From: Arenibacter echinorum | GTDB lineage: Bacteria > Bacteroidota > Bacteroidia > Flavobacteriales > Flavobacteriaceae | DNA length: 64,000 nt | Assembly (NCBI RefSeq): GCF_003259375.1 | Contig: NZ_QLLN01000004.1 | Location: 498,495 to 562,494 of the forward strand | Reading direction: 5' to 3' | In this document: positions 36,262 to 45,551 of the stretch, in pieces | Layout: each line of letters opens with the position of its first letter | Position numbering within the stretch: the stretch's first letter is position 1 | Made by a program: the position numbers and the translations under genes | The notes under the pieces: generated by a model | What the model saw: the letters and a program-made list of their open reading frames with translations, nothing else | What the model was told of the DNA's origin: nothing | The model's database searches: none

Positions 36262-38397
36262 CTATTTAGTGGCTATAAAATAATTATCTCTAATAAATTT
36301 TCCCCAAACCTTATATCCTTCGGGTAATAAATGTATGCCATCCTGTGAAAACAAATGGGATTTCAAAAATCCCTTTTCATTAGAAAATTCATTAATCAGA
36401 TTGTAATAGAATACATTTTTTTCATTTCCAAGATGCTTGATCAAGTCATGGATTTTATTGTATTTCTTCCTTCTATCCGAACTTGGATCCAAACCCGTTG
36501 GCAGGGGACCGAATAACATTATTTTTGTTCGGGCCGAAAATTTTTTCTTAGTCACCTCCAGTACCTTCCTTATGCCGTTGGCTATTTCGTCTGCACTGTT
36601 ATCCCCAAAATTGTTGACACCAATAGCCAGCACCACCATATTTGGCCGAGCGGCTTCATAGTTTCCATTATTTAAACGATACAAAATGTGTTGGGTACGG
36701 TCACCTGAAATTCCGGCACCGACCCAATTTAAATCTTTAAAATATAGTTCTGCAGCTTCTTTACCTGGGGCATAAGTGACATTAGGTCTATTTCCACCCC
36801 AACCTTGGGTAATGGAATTCCCAATAAGTAGTAGATCAATTTCTTTTGATGCTAGGCACAGGGAATCAATATCATTGGCCTGGGCCCACCAACCCTTTCC
36901 TTCCTTCCAACCCGCAGCCGATCTAAATTCGGCACTCGGGGCTGGAATTTGAGCAAAGTTCACCTTTTGATGGGTTGCGCTTAGAATAAAGTCGACAATC
37001 GGAGTTGGATTTTCCAAACTATGGGGATGATGTCCCACACCCTCCTTATAAATAACGCTAATTGTACCCCCATTAGCCTTAATTGCTTCTTCGAAAGGTT
37101 TTGTGTTCTCCTCAATGGGCACTACCTCATCGGCAGCACCACAAACATGCATCATGGGGAAGCCTCCCTGCGCAATCGATTTAATTTTATGGATAGGATT
37201 CCCTTTAAAATCGGCAATATCCTTTTCACTTTTTAAGCCGTATATTGTTTTGAATACCTCCCAATCCGCTGCGCTTCCCTTCCCCTTCCATAAACCGCCA
37301 GGCCAACTTTTTCCATCCAGAACAGGAGCATCGGCATACACACAGGCCACTTTTTCCGAATTTTTCTCGGCCCAATTATAAATAATCAGTCCTCCTCGAC
37401 TCATTCCTTCCAACACCACTTTTTTGGAGAGCCCGGCCTGGGTCATAAACCCATAAAAACGGTCCCATCGCTTCAACGCCTCAGGACCACCAAACAAATT
37501 GGCCACATCGCAATAAGCAATATGAAAGCCCCTTTCCAATAAGGCAATATCCGTTTGTGGTTCATGACCCCAAAAGCGTGCTCTCAATACCCATGGAGCT
37601 CCTGGAGCCACTTTTTTGGGCTTCACCACTTTGCATGTAATACCTTTATATTCAAAATCTGTGAGATCATAACCATAGAAATTTCCAGTTTCCAAAACTT
37701 TAACTTCCTTGGATTTTAGAATATCTATTTTTCCAATTTCATTTTGGATTACAGCTTCATATATTCTTTTGGCTATAACCGTCGCCCCAAGGGAGGAAGG
37801 GTGTATCTTATCGGGCAATAGTCCAGGTTGATCTATAAACAACTGGTAAAGATCCAACACCTCCGAATTTGTTTTATACGCGACAGTGCGGGTTATAGGG
37901 GTAATTTTATTTTTGATAACCTCATTCCAAATCCGCGTAGTATCGCTAGTAAATGCAGGAACTGGTAGCAAAAGAATTATTCTGGCATTCCTATTATCCT
38001 TTTTAAAGCTATTGATCAAGTCTATATAATCTCCCTCGAAATTGTCCAAATGAATCCGATTTGAAAGCTTACTATCATTGGTGCCCAATTTTATAAAAAC
38101 AACATCGGGCTTAAACTCCAGCGCATTGGAATAGGCCTCCGTTTCTATATAAGGTCTGTCCCCATTTTTTAAAAGGGTACTTCCGCTGACCCCAAAATTC
38201 CGTACCTGATATGTGTTCCCAAGCATGGACTGTAATTGTTCTGGGTAAGCATTTTTTTCCCTATTGGCCACTCCCGAACCATAGGTAATACTGTTTCCTA
38301 CGCAGGCAATTTTAATGGGGTCCTGAAAAGTGGTCCCCATGGATTCAGCTATTGAAAATAACCCTAAAATTAAAAGTATTAATTGCTTCCCAATCAT
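36262..38397 (-). CDS. Three-domain esterase: SGNH - alpha/beta hydrolase - SGNH
   Basis: The 711-residue secreted protein (signal peptide ending near SMGTTFQ, residue 25) joins three hydrolase modules. Residues ~28-215 are an SGNH hydrolase (GNSITYGSG, GTNDSK, DKIHPSSLGA). Residues ~230-475 are an alpha/beta hydrolase with nucleophile motif GMSRGG and a late His in GVGHHPHSL. Residues ~500-711 are a second SGNH domain (GNSITQGWG, GVNNFGD, DGIHLLPEGY). All three catalytic sets look intact. It may remove more than one kind of ester group from the same glycan. It sits 7 bp from the SASA esterase and 35 bp from the GH31 gene. Confidence 0.85.
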   Translation of the reverse strand: MIGKQLILLILGLFSIAESMGTTFQDPIKIACVGNSITYGSGVANREKNAYPEQLQSMLGNTYQVRNFGVSGSTLLKNGDRPYIETEAYSNALEFKPDVVFIKLGTNDSKLSNRIHLDNFEGDYIDLINSFKKDNRNARIILLLPVPAFTSDTTRIWNEVIKNKITPITRTVAYKTNSEVLDLYQLFIDQPGLLPDKIHPSSLGATVIAKRIYEAVIQNEIGKIDILKSKEVKVLETGNFYGYDLTDFEYKGITCKVVKPKKVAPGAPWVLRARFWGHEPQTDIALLERGFHIAYCDVANLFGGPEALKRWDRFYGFMTQAGLSKKVVLEGMSRGGLIIYNWAEKNSEKVACVYADAPVLDGKSWPGGLWKGKGSAADWEVFKTIYGLKSEKDIADFKGNPIHKIKSIAQGGFPMMHVCGAADEVVPIEENTKPFEEAIKANGGTISVIYKEGVGHHPHSLENPTPIVDFILSATHQKVNFAQIPAPSAEFRSAAGWKEGKGWWAQANDIDSLCLASKEIDLLLIGNSITQGWGGNRPNVTYAPGKEAAELYFKDLNWVGAGISGDRTQHILYRLNNGNYEAARPNMVVLAIGVNNFGDNSADEIANGIRKVLEVTKKKFSARTKIMLFGPLPTGLDPSSDRRKKYNKIHDLIKHLGNEKNVFYYNLINEFSNEKGFLKSHLFSQDGIHLLPEGYKVWGKFIRDNYFIATK

Positions 38398-38432
38398 ATA
38401 ATGCCGTTACCCACCGTATTTTTGGATGGATT

Positions 38433-40586
38433 TTATTTGGTTTTAAATTCCCAAGTCACCTTTTTGTTGTAGCCATATGGCTTCCCTTTTTCCGGGCTAC
38501 CTATTGTGCCAACAAGTTTTCCTTTCCGGTCTTTTTTTACTCCTATTTTGACATTGGAAAATTGTCCCTTCTCAAAATCAAAACTCAACCCATCATCATC
38601 GTAAAGTGTATATTCCCCTTCCTTTGTCCCGTAGTGACGAATAATCAGGTCTACCTTTTCACCCATTTTTGGAGCCTGTCTCTGGATTGGGCGCATAGGA
38701 ACAATACCCCCATCCCTAACAAATAGCGGTATTTTTTCTAATCCGGGAGTTACGGTAATTAGCTCGTTTTCCCCAACGAATTCCCCATTGTAGAAATCGA
38801 ACCATTTTCCTTTTGGAAGGATTACCTTTCTCTCATCTTCACCTTCGAACATGGGAGCCACCAAAATATTGTCGCCCATCATATACTGATCCTTTATTTC
38901 ACTTTTAATGGCTACTTTATAGGGATTGTCCGTGGAGTCCAGCTCCCCTTCCGCAACCTTTGGGTCATAAGAAAAGCCATCTACCAAGTTCATTGCCCTA
39001 AAGGGAGGCAAGCCCTCAAAATGATATTGGGAAAAAGTGGAATAAATATAAGGCAATAACTGCATCCTTAAATTGGCCACATCCCTGACAGCCTCTTCCA
39101 CCTCGGGAAAGGACCAAGGTTTGGTACCGTCCGCCCAAGCATTGAGCATGGCCATGGGAGAAAAGCAAACAGATTGCATTCTTCTTAACCACTCCTCGGC
39201 AGTTTTTGAAGCACGGACCTCAGGTGTCCAGAGCACGCCAATAAAGCTACTATTGACCAGGGCCGTTATAAAATCCTTGTGACTGTAGTAATCATTGTAA
39301 ATCACATAGGGCAGGGCACTGGCTCCAGCATTGGATGCCCTTACCAAACCATAGGTTCTCTGATTTTTTTCTTTGAACCATTTTGAGGTCATATCCTGAA
39401 TTAGAAGGCCATAAACCTGCCGCATTTGCTCCCCACTATAGCCAGAGGGAAATGTGGCTACATCCGGCCATACCCAGAAGTCAAAGCCATCAACCTCATC
39501 TATCTTGTACCCACTGACTCCTATATTCAAATGATTTTGAACAAAGTGTTCCTTAAAAATATCCCGGGTTTCGGGAAGCATCAAATCGGGCACAATTCCG
39601 TTCCACACCGTATGGGAAGCGGAAAGACCTTTTAATTTAGGATATAAGGAACCTACTGGGGACACATAGGGATTCAACCATAAATTGGTTCTTATCCCAT
39701 CTGCCAATAATTCGTTATTGAACTTTTTTGGATCTGGGAATCTTGTCTTGTCCCATTCAAAAGTACAGGGATAAGCCATACTATGCCAGCCTGGTTCCAC
39801 TCCAATAAAATCTAAAGGAAAATCGTGATCTTCAAACTCCTGGGCTTCCTTGGCAATATCATCCTGACTGTAAAGCGTAGGTACTCTCTGGGTAAATCCA
39901 AGACCCCATTTCGGAGGAATATAACCACCACCGTTATATAAATTATAGCGTTGTACGGCCTCCATTGGTTTAGACCCTCCATATACATAAACATCGGTTC
40001 CCTTGGCAGGTACCAAAATTTCTACGGCATCGGAATAGGGTTGCGCCTGCCATTGGGGATCAGTGTTCCTGTCCCTCAAAACCGGTTTGTCGTCGGCATC
40101 TACCCTGATACCCGTCCCGGCATAAACGGTAATATATCTGGCGGCGTCTATCAACACTCCATAGCCTTTGGAAGACACATAAAAAGGAACTGGGGCGTGC
40201 GTACGACCATCATCGCGACCCCCGTAATGATCCACATGCAATTGCATTATACGGCCTCTCTGATGTACTGTTTTAAAATTTAGACCCAAGCCATAAATTT
40301 GTTCTTCCCTGCTTAACGGAAATTGCAAATAGGTCTTCCCATCCATTATTTTTGTCTTGATCCTATCCTTTGGAAAAGGAAAATCGGCGGCGGGAAGCCT
40401 GTTTAGAGCCGTCACCTTGGGCTGTATATCCGCAGCGCTTAGCAAGCTTATATCCTCTGGCTCCCCAACACTGGCTTTCCAAATTCCATTTTCAATCTCG
40501 GTCCACTTCAATTCTTGCCCATTAGCACTAGGACAATACATCGAAAACAGGGCGCATAAAACGATGAAACGGAATTTGGAAATCAT
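38433..40586 (-). CDS. GH31 family glycoside hydrolase (alpha-xylosidase/glucosidase-like)
   Basis: The protein has 717 residues from the ATG at 40586, chosen because it opens the signal peptide FRFIVLCALFSMYC. The earlier in-frame ATG at 40673 overlaps the upstream gene. GH31 features are the N-terminal beta-sandwich, WGLGFTQRVPTLYSQDDIAKEAQEF, GVEPGWHSM and the catalytic GYKIDEVDG with nucleophile Asp363 (counted from this start). GH31 enzymes cleave alpha-glucose, alpha-xylose or alpha-galactose ends. In a fucan locus it could remove side-chain xylose or galactose, which is inference. It is 34 bp after the FAH-family gene. Confidence 0.9.
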   Translation of the reverse strand: MISKFRFIVLCALFSMYCPSANGQELKWTEIENGIWKASVGEPEDISLLSAADIQPKVTALNRLPAADFPFPKDRIKTKIMDGKTYLQFPLSREEQIYGLGLNFKTVHQRGRIMQLHVDHYGGRDDGRTHAPVPFYVSSKGYGVLIDAARYITVYAGTGIRVDADDKPVLRDRNTDPQWQAQPYSDAVEILVPAKGTDVYVYGGSKPMEAVQRYNLYNGGGYIPPKWGLGFTQRVPTLYSQDDIAKEAQEFEDHDFPLDFIGVEPGWHSMAYPCTFEWDKTRFPDPKKFNNELLADGIRTNLWLNPYVSPVGSLYPKLKGLSASHTVWNGIVPDLMLPETRDIFKEHFVQNHLNIGVSGYKIDEVDGFDFWVWPDVATFPSGYSGEQMRQVYGLLIQDMTSKWFKEKNQRTYGLVRASNAGASALPYVIYNDYYSHKDFITALVNSSFIGVLWTPEVRASKTAEEWLRRMQSVCFSPMAMLNAWADGTKPWSFPEVEEAVRDVANLRMQLLPYIYSTFSQYHFEGLPPFRAMNLVDGFSYDPKVAEGELDSTDNPYKVAIKSEIKDQYMMGDNILVAPMFEGEDERKVILPKGKWFDFYNGEFVGENELITVTPGLEKIPLFVRDGGIVPMRPIQRQAPKMGEKVDLIIRHYGTKEGEYTLYDDDGLSFDFEKGQFSNVKIGVKKDRKGKLVGTIGSPEKGKPYGYNKKVTWEFKTK

Positions 40587-40620
40587 GCCGGTTGGATTGG
40601 TTGGTTGGTTTAACTGCTTC

Positions 40621-41481
40621 TTATTTCCCGCTATAGGCCTTTGCCGTTTGCTTGGAACTACCAAGTCCCTCAATTCCCAATTCTACTACATCCCCAGCTT
40701 TTAAATATTTAGGAGGATTAAATCCTAATCCCACTCCAAAAGGAGTTCCTGTTGAAATAATATCACCTGGCAATAAGCTCATAAACTGACTGATATAGCT
40801 CACTACCTTTTGTACATTGAAGATAAAATCGGAAGTTGAGCTATCCTGTACTGTTTCCCCGTTTAATTTTAACCACAAGTGCAAATTGTTAGGGTCTTTT
40901 ATTTCATCTTTGGTGGCAATAAAAGGTCCTACAGGAGCAAAGGTGTCACAACTTTTTCCTTTTACCCATTGTCCTTCCCTTTCTATTTGAAATGCCCTTT
41001 CACTGTAGTCGTTGTGCAAGACGTAACCAGCAACATGATCCAAAGCGTCAGCCTCTGATACATAAGATGCCTTTTTCCCAATAACCACGGCCAACTCCAC
41101 TTCCCAATCGGTTTTTTCGCTTCCTTTTGGAATAACCACATCATCATTGGGACCAACGATTGCAGAGGTAGCCTTAAAGAACAATACAGGCTCCTTAGGT
41201 ACTGCCATTCCACTTTCTGCCGCGTGCTTAGCATAGTTAAGACCAACACAAACAATTTTTGATGGTCTCACCAATGGTGCGCCCAAACGTACGCTATTGT
41301 CCACTTTAGGACAACTGCTTTCATTTTTTGCCAACCAAGTTTTTAGCTGGGCCAGGCCATCCGTTCCAAAGAAATCTTCGTTGTAATCCCTTCCAAAGGC
41401 CGATACGTCCAATCGGGTACCATTTTCCAATTGCACTCCCGGTTTTTCCTTTCCTACTGCTCCAAATCTTATTAGTTTCAT
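40621..41481 (-). CDS. FAH-family hydrolase, probable 2,4-diketo-3-deoxy-L-fuconate hydrolase
   Basis: The 286-residue protein is a fumarylacetoacetate hydrolase-fold enzyme. The metal-binding signature CVGLNYAKHAAESG, PVLFFKATSAIVGPNDDVVIPKGSEKTDWEVELAVVIGK (Glu and Asp ligands) and GDIISTGTPFGVGLGF are all present. In the Xanthomonas-type fucose pathway a homolog cleaves 2,4-diketo-3-deoxy-L-fuconate to pyruvate and L-lactate. Its location inside the fucose locus, with L-fuconate dehydratase and two SDRs, supports that role. It lies between a sulfatase (92 bp upstream) and GH31 (34 bp downstream), an unusual mixing of catabolic and depolymerising genes in one operon. Confidence 0.85.
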   Translation of the reverse strand: MKLIRFGAVGKEKPGVQLENGTRLDVSAFGRDYNEDFFGTDGLAQLKTWLAKNESSCPKVDNSVRLGAPLVRPSKIVCVGLNYAKHAAESGMAVPKEPVLFFKATSAIVGPNDDVVIPKGSEKTDWEVELAVVIGKKASYVSEADALDHVAGYVLHNDYSERAFQIEREGQWVKGKSCDTFAPVGPFIATKDEIKDPNNLHLWLKLNGETVQDSSTSDFIFNVQKVVSYISQFMSLLPGDIISTGTPFGVGLGFNPPKYLKAGDVVELGIEGLGSSKQTAKAYSGK

Positions 41482-41573
41482 TTGTTTCTATTTATTGAAT
41501 TACTATTTATATAATTATTGTTTCAGGTTTCTAAAAATAAATGCTCAAATTAAACAATTTTCAAATATTCAAA

Positions 41574-43157
41574 TCAATTGTAAAATACCTTCAATTGTTT
41601 CCAATCCTTACTGCCATAACCTTCAGGCTCGTTCTTTTGCTTTTCGCCGACCCTACTTCTGCCATTTTCAATATAGGTGACCATTAGTCTGGTCAGGGCG
41701 CTTTCCACTTCATGGAACTGACCATAAACATTATTCTTCTCCTGGGGATCCTTACTTAGGTCGTACAGCTGAAATTTCGGAAGATCCCCAATCCCTTCCG
41801 AATTCGGTTTGGGATCGCTCCATCCACCCGACCCTGGGCAAAAAATCATTTTCCAATTATCCTTTCTTATGGCAAAACTCCCATTGATGGAATGATGCAC
41901 AGTAGCTTCCCGGAGATAATCTTTAGAAGTTGGATTGGTCAACAGCGGTAAAAAAGAAAAGCTATCCTCCCCTTCATCATCAGCCAATTCAGTCCCCACT
42001 ATATCTGCGCAGGTAGCCAACAAATCTGTTGTGCATATGGTCTTATCAGATTTGGAATCCGGCTTAATTTTGTTGGGCCATTTCACGATAAAAGGCACTC
42101 GATGTCCTCCTTCAAAAATATCTGCCTTATGGCCTCTTAAAATCCCGTTGGGACTATGCCCTTTGGCCAACATTTCATCAATCTTGGCTGCAGGGGAACA
42201 ACCATTATCGCTCGTAAAGATCACCATGGTATTATCTTCTATTCCTGCCTGCCTTATTACCTCGGTCAATTGTCCCATATACGCATCTATCATCATCATA
42301 AAATCCCCGTAAGGATTTAGATCACTTTTTCCCTTCCATTCCTCGGTTGGCAATATAGGCGTATGGGGTGAGGGCAAGGCCAGATACAAAAAGAATGGAG
42401 ATTTACCTTTTGCCTTTTCTTTGATGTAACCGAAGGATTTTCTAAAAAAGTTCGGGGTAACATCATCAAAATCAAAATCCCGGGCGGTAGGCCCCTTGCG
42501 CCACCAACCATATTTGGTCTTGCTTTCGGTAACGGTATCCGGCACCATGGTCGGCATACCGTTTTCCACGTACACATATGGCGCCATATCCAATGAACCA
42601 CAATGCCCATAGGAGTATTTAAACCCAAGGGTGTTGGGTGAATTCTTAACTTTTTTGGAGAAATCTATATTATCAAAATCCTCTGGATTCCAACCTTCAC
42701 CAGATTCTAAAGCGGGATTCTTAAGTGCCCAGTCCCACCCCAAATGCCATTTTCCAATGAATGCGGTTTCGTAGCCCTCTTTTTTAAGCAAGGAGGCCAC
42801 TGTAGTTCTGTTTTTAGGAATCAATGCCTTGGAATTTCCGGTAAGCACCGAACTTTTTAATGGACTTCTCCAATTATACCTTCCGGTAATAATTCCATAT
42901 CGGGTGGGGGTACAAACGGCAGAAGAGGTATGGGCATCCGTAAAAATCATTCCTGCGGATCCCATAGCATCCAGATTGGGAGTTTTTATTTTACCTTCTG
43001 GATTATAAATGGCTATATCACCATAACCTAGATCATCAGCCAAAACATAAATAATATTTGGACGCTTTTCCTCAATAGTGTTTGTTTTAACATTAATGCC
43101 ATAAATGGTTCCACCTATCAATACCGCAACAATAAAATACTTATACCAACCCTTCAT
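41574..43157 (-). CDS. S1-family sulfatase (FGly-dependent), second copy
   Basis: The 527-residue exported sulfatase has an N-terminal signal/anchor (YFIVAVLIGGTIYGI). The metal motif IIYVLADDLGYGD is followed by the formylglycine signature CTPTR at residues 82-86 (SAVCTPTRYGIITGRYNWR), then FIGKWHLGW, LALPSPHTPI and FTSDNGCSP. It is clearly a different subfamily from the sulfatase at 31.9-33.5 kb (CTPTR versus CSPTR and a longer insertion with KSFGYIKEKAKGKSPFFLYL). It presumably removes sulfate at another ring position. It lies 12 bp after the GH141-like gene. Confidence 0.92.
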   Translation of the reverse strand: MKGWYKYFIVAVLIGGTIYGINVKTNTIEEKRPNIIYVLADDLGYGDIAIYNPEGKIKTPNLDAMGSAGMIFTDAHTSSAVCTPTRYGIITGRYNWRSPLKSSVLTGNSKALIPKNRTTVASLLKKEGYETAFIGKWHLGWDWALKNPALESGEGWNPEDFDNIDFSKKVKNSPNTLGFKYSYGHCGSLDMAPYVYVENGMPTMVPDTVTESKTKYGWWRKGPTARDFDFDDVTPNFFRKSFGYIKEKAKGKSPFFLYLALPSPHTPILPTEEWKGKSDLNPYGDFMMMIDAYMGQLTEVIRQAGIEDNTMVIFTSDNGCSPAAKIDEMLAKGHSPNGILRGHKADIFEGGHRVPFIVKWPNKIKPDSKSDKTICTTDLLATCADIVGTELADDEGEDSFSFLPLLTNPTSKDYLREATVHHSINGSFAIRKDNWKMIFCPGSGGWSDPKPNSEGIGDLPKFQLYDLSKDPQEKNNVYGQFHEVESALTRLMVTYIENGRSRVGEKQKNEPEGYGSKDWKQLKVFYN

Positions 43158-43169
43158 AATTCTATTTCA

Positions 43170-45521
43170 TTATTTTTTAGTTGTCAATGATATCTGCTTT
43201 TCTTTTTGATTCCTAAATATAGTTAGATTCAATTTCCCTTTCCAATTATTATTTTGGTAAGTTTTCATTAAATCTGCTACCGTATTTATTTCATCACCTT
43301 CAGCGGATATTATAACATCCCCTACCTCAAGCGGGGAATTTCCTATAACAGTCTGTGGCTCTATGGCCAATATTAGAGCACCTGCTGTCTTGTTTAGACC
43401 AGAAGCCGACCTCTCGGCCATAGTGGCAATACTTTTTATTTGCGCACCCAGCCATTCTACCACTGCATCCTTTTCACTGCTATCACCAAAAAACATAGTG
43501 GGAATGGTAGGGGTTTTGGCCATGGACTTTAGCCTAGTATTGGTAACCCCAAAACTATCCATAGCAATGTTTTTAAACCCTATTTTAAAGGCGGGCGATT
43601 CCTCTTTTACCGTATAGTTCCCAAATTTGGCATCAACAAATAATACATCACCAAAAATGCTATTATTATCCACCCCCTTTTTTTGGGTTGCCATCAGCGT
43701 CGCCTCATCCGGAAATAAATTATAATCTACTTCCTTGCCCCAATCCTCTAATCTTATATCCTTGTGCTCGGTGAAAACGATATTGTGCTTAAAAACGTCC
43801 CCACTGTTCTTAAACCATACATGTGGATGAAAACCGTTATTTATCATAATGTTGTTTTCCACGGTGCGATAAAATCCTTCACGCAATTTAATACCACCAT
43901 TTAAACACAGATTGTTATAAATATGGTAATTGGAGGATCCGTCGTCCAGATCTATATCCCAGCCATGATCACAACGAAACCTATTATTTCTGATTACCGT
44001 AGTGTGGATGGCATCCAATTTGGGCATTTCCGGGTTGGCGGCCACTATTTCATTTAAAGTCTCACGATTAGGGTGCCAAAATCTGTCCCTTCCCCAAGAA
44101 TTAAAGGCCCCATGATCTCCAGATTCCAGTACGGTATTAAAAACATCATTGTATTCAATTATATGTCCGCCCCAAGTGCCATCCCCAATATTGATCCCGG
44201 CCCTGGGAACATCATATATACTGTTGTGACTTACCGTAATATCCATGGCCATGGCAATCTGTACCCCAGCTGTTTGCTTTTCCACCCTACCTATGCGATA
44301 AATTAGATTATTCTCCGCTACAGAATTACTGGGATATTTGTTTGATTTAGGTCCGGGAACAGTATCCATTTTCGCCAAAGGAACAAATTCCTCATACTGA
44401 AACGAAGGTGACCGCACCGCTTCGGGACTACCCACAAAACTGATGCCCGATGCCCCGCAATCGTGTATATGATTATCAGCAATGTTTAGCTCCCTATTGA
44501 AGTTACTTGCCAATATAGCATTACCTCCTAAATTGGTAAGTTCACAATTTCTAATTTGCACATTTTGTGTCCCTTCAAGAAAAAGGGCCGCCCCTCTATA
44601 AATGGTCCAATCGCTTCTTAGCAATGGCTCATACTTTTCCATAAAAGTGCGCTTGGCATGTTCAAATCGTATTCCGCTTATTTCTATATCCCTAACAGGA
44701 TTCTCCTCGGAGCCCACTATTTCCACCAAGTGTTTTTGTTGGACCCCTTCTACCAAGACATTGCCAATATCCGTCCCCTCGGTCGGCCAATAGAATAATT
44801 TATGGTCCCCATCCAAGAACCACTCTCCCGGGGCATCCAATTCTTCAAATACATTTTCTACCATACGGTACTTGGCATGCATTTTTGAGGGACGATTATT
44901 CTGATAGCCTCCTGCCAATATAAGCTCGCCATTTTCATCTACTCCTGTGGAAATATAGTGAAATCCACCCCACTCCCCGCTATGCATAGCATGCGCAATG
45001 GCTCCTTTGGGGTTGGTCCATGTTTTAACCCTTTCCGGCGCAATGGCATCCTCGGCATGACCCTGCCAGTGGCCTCCATTTTCATCATAATTGGGGTAAC
45101 GTGCCAATATTTGTTTATGTCCGTTAACAAAGAGCTGATCAAAACTGTCCTCTTTCTGTAATTGCGCCACCCAAATATGGTCATTGTACTTTTCCCATTT
45201 AGGGTTGAGCAATTTGGATCCCTTAACTACGGACTTGCCATCACCTTCCCCAATAAGATTTAAAGATCCAAGTTCCGGTGTTATCCTTATGGGATCGCTA
45301 ATCCTATATTCCCCTTCCATAAGATGAAGGGTCAGGGTATTTTTGTTGCCCTCCTTTCTCAGTTGGGCCACAGCGCTTATTGCTTCATTAATTGAACCAA
45401 AAACCAACTCCCCATTGTTATAGGCTTCTTTATTGGCTGTTATATAAATATCCGTGACTGTTGGTGAGCAACCAATCACGGATAGGGCAAATACAAAATA
45501 ATACAGTGCTTTCAGTTTCAT
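43170..45521 (-). CDS. GH141-like right-handed beta-helix lipoprotein with C-terminal PDZ domain
   Basis: The 783-residue lipoprotein (lipobox VIGC, Cys18) has a large beta-helix region with repeated short coils (VQIRNCELTNLGGNAILASNFN, NIADNHIHDCGASGISFVG). The N-terminal block FVNGHKQILARYPNYDENGG resembles GH141, a family that includes an alpha-L-fucosidase. Residues ~690-783 form a PDZ-like domain (ALILAIEPQTVIGNSPLEVGDVIISAEGDEINTVADLM). A PDZ on a surface glycosidase could dock another protein of the degradation complex. It lies between a GH29 gene (30 bp) and a sulfatase (12 bp). Family assignment is from motif memory, so moderate. Confidence 0.72.
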   Translation of the reverse strand: MKLKALYYFVFALSVIGCSPTVTDIYITANKEAYNNGELVFGSINEAISAVAQLRKEGNKNTLTLHLMEGEYRISDPIRITPELGSLNLIGEGDGKSVVKGSKLLNPKWEKYNDHIWVAQLQKEDSFDQLFVNGHKQILARYPNYDENGGHWQGHAEDAIAPERVKTWTNPKGAIAHAMHSGEWGGFHYISTGVDENGELILAGGYQNNRPSKMHAKYRMVENVFEELDAPGEWFLDGDHKLFYWPTEGTDIGNVLVEGVQQKHLVEIVGSEENPVRDIEISGIRFEHAKRTFMEKYEPLLRSDWTIYRGAALFLEGTQNVQIRNCELTNLGGNAILASNFNRELNIADNHIHDCGASGISFVGSPEAVRSPSFQYEEFVPLAKMDTVPGPKSNKYPSNSVAENNLIYRIGRVEKQTAGVQIAMAMDITVSHNSIYDVPRAGINIGDGTWGGHIIEYNDVFNTVLESGDHGAFNSWGRDRFWHPNRETLNEIVAANPEMPKLDAIHTTVIRNNRFRCDHGWDIDLDDGSSNYHIYNNLCLNGGIKLREGFYRTVENNIMINNGFHPHVWFKNSGDVFKHNIVFTEHKDIRLEDWGKEVDYNLFPDEATLMATQKKGVDNNSIFGDVLFVDAKFGNYTVKEESPAFKIGFKNIAMDSFGVTNTRLKSMAKTPTIPTMFFGDSSEKDAVVEWLGAQIKSIATMAERSASGLNKTAGALILAIEPQTVIGNSPLEVGDVIISAEGDEINTVADLMKTYQNNNWKGKLNLTIFRNQKEKQISLTTKK

Positions 45522-45551
45522 TAAATTTTAATAAGAATCGTATCTAGTCTG

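Noticed and set aside
40587-40673. Longer N-terminus of the GH31 gene
   Set aside because: It would overlap the FAH-family gene and hide the signal peptide that begins at 40586.
39426-41255. Opposite-strand open frames over the GH31 and FAH genes
   Set aside because: They have no signal peptide or recognisable motif and lie fully inside well-supported genes, so I treat them as shadow frames.
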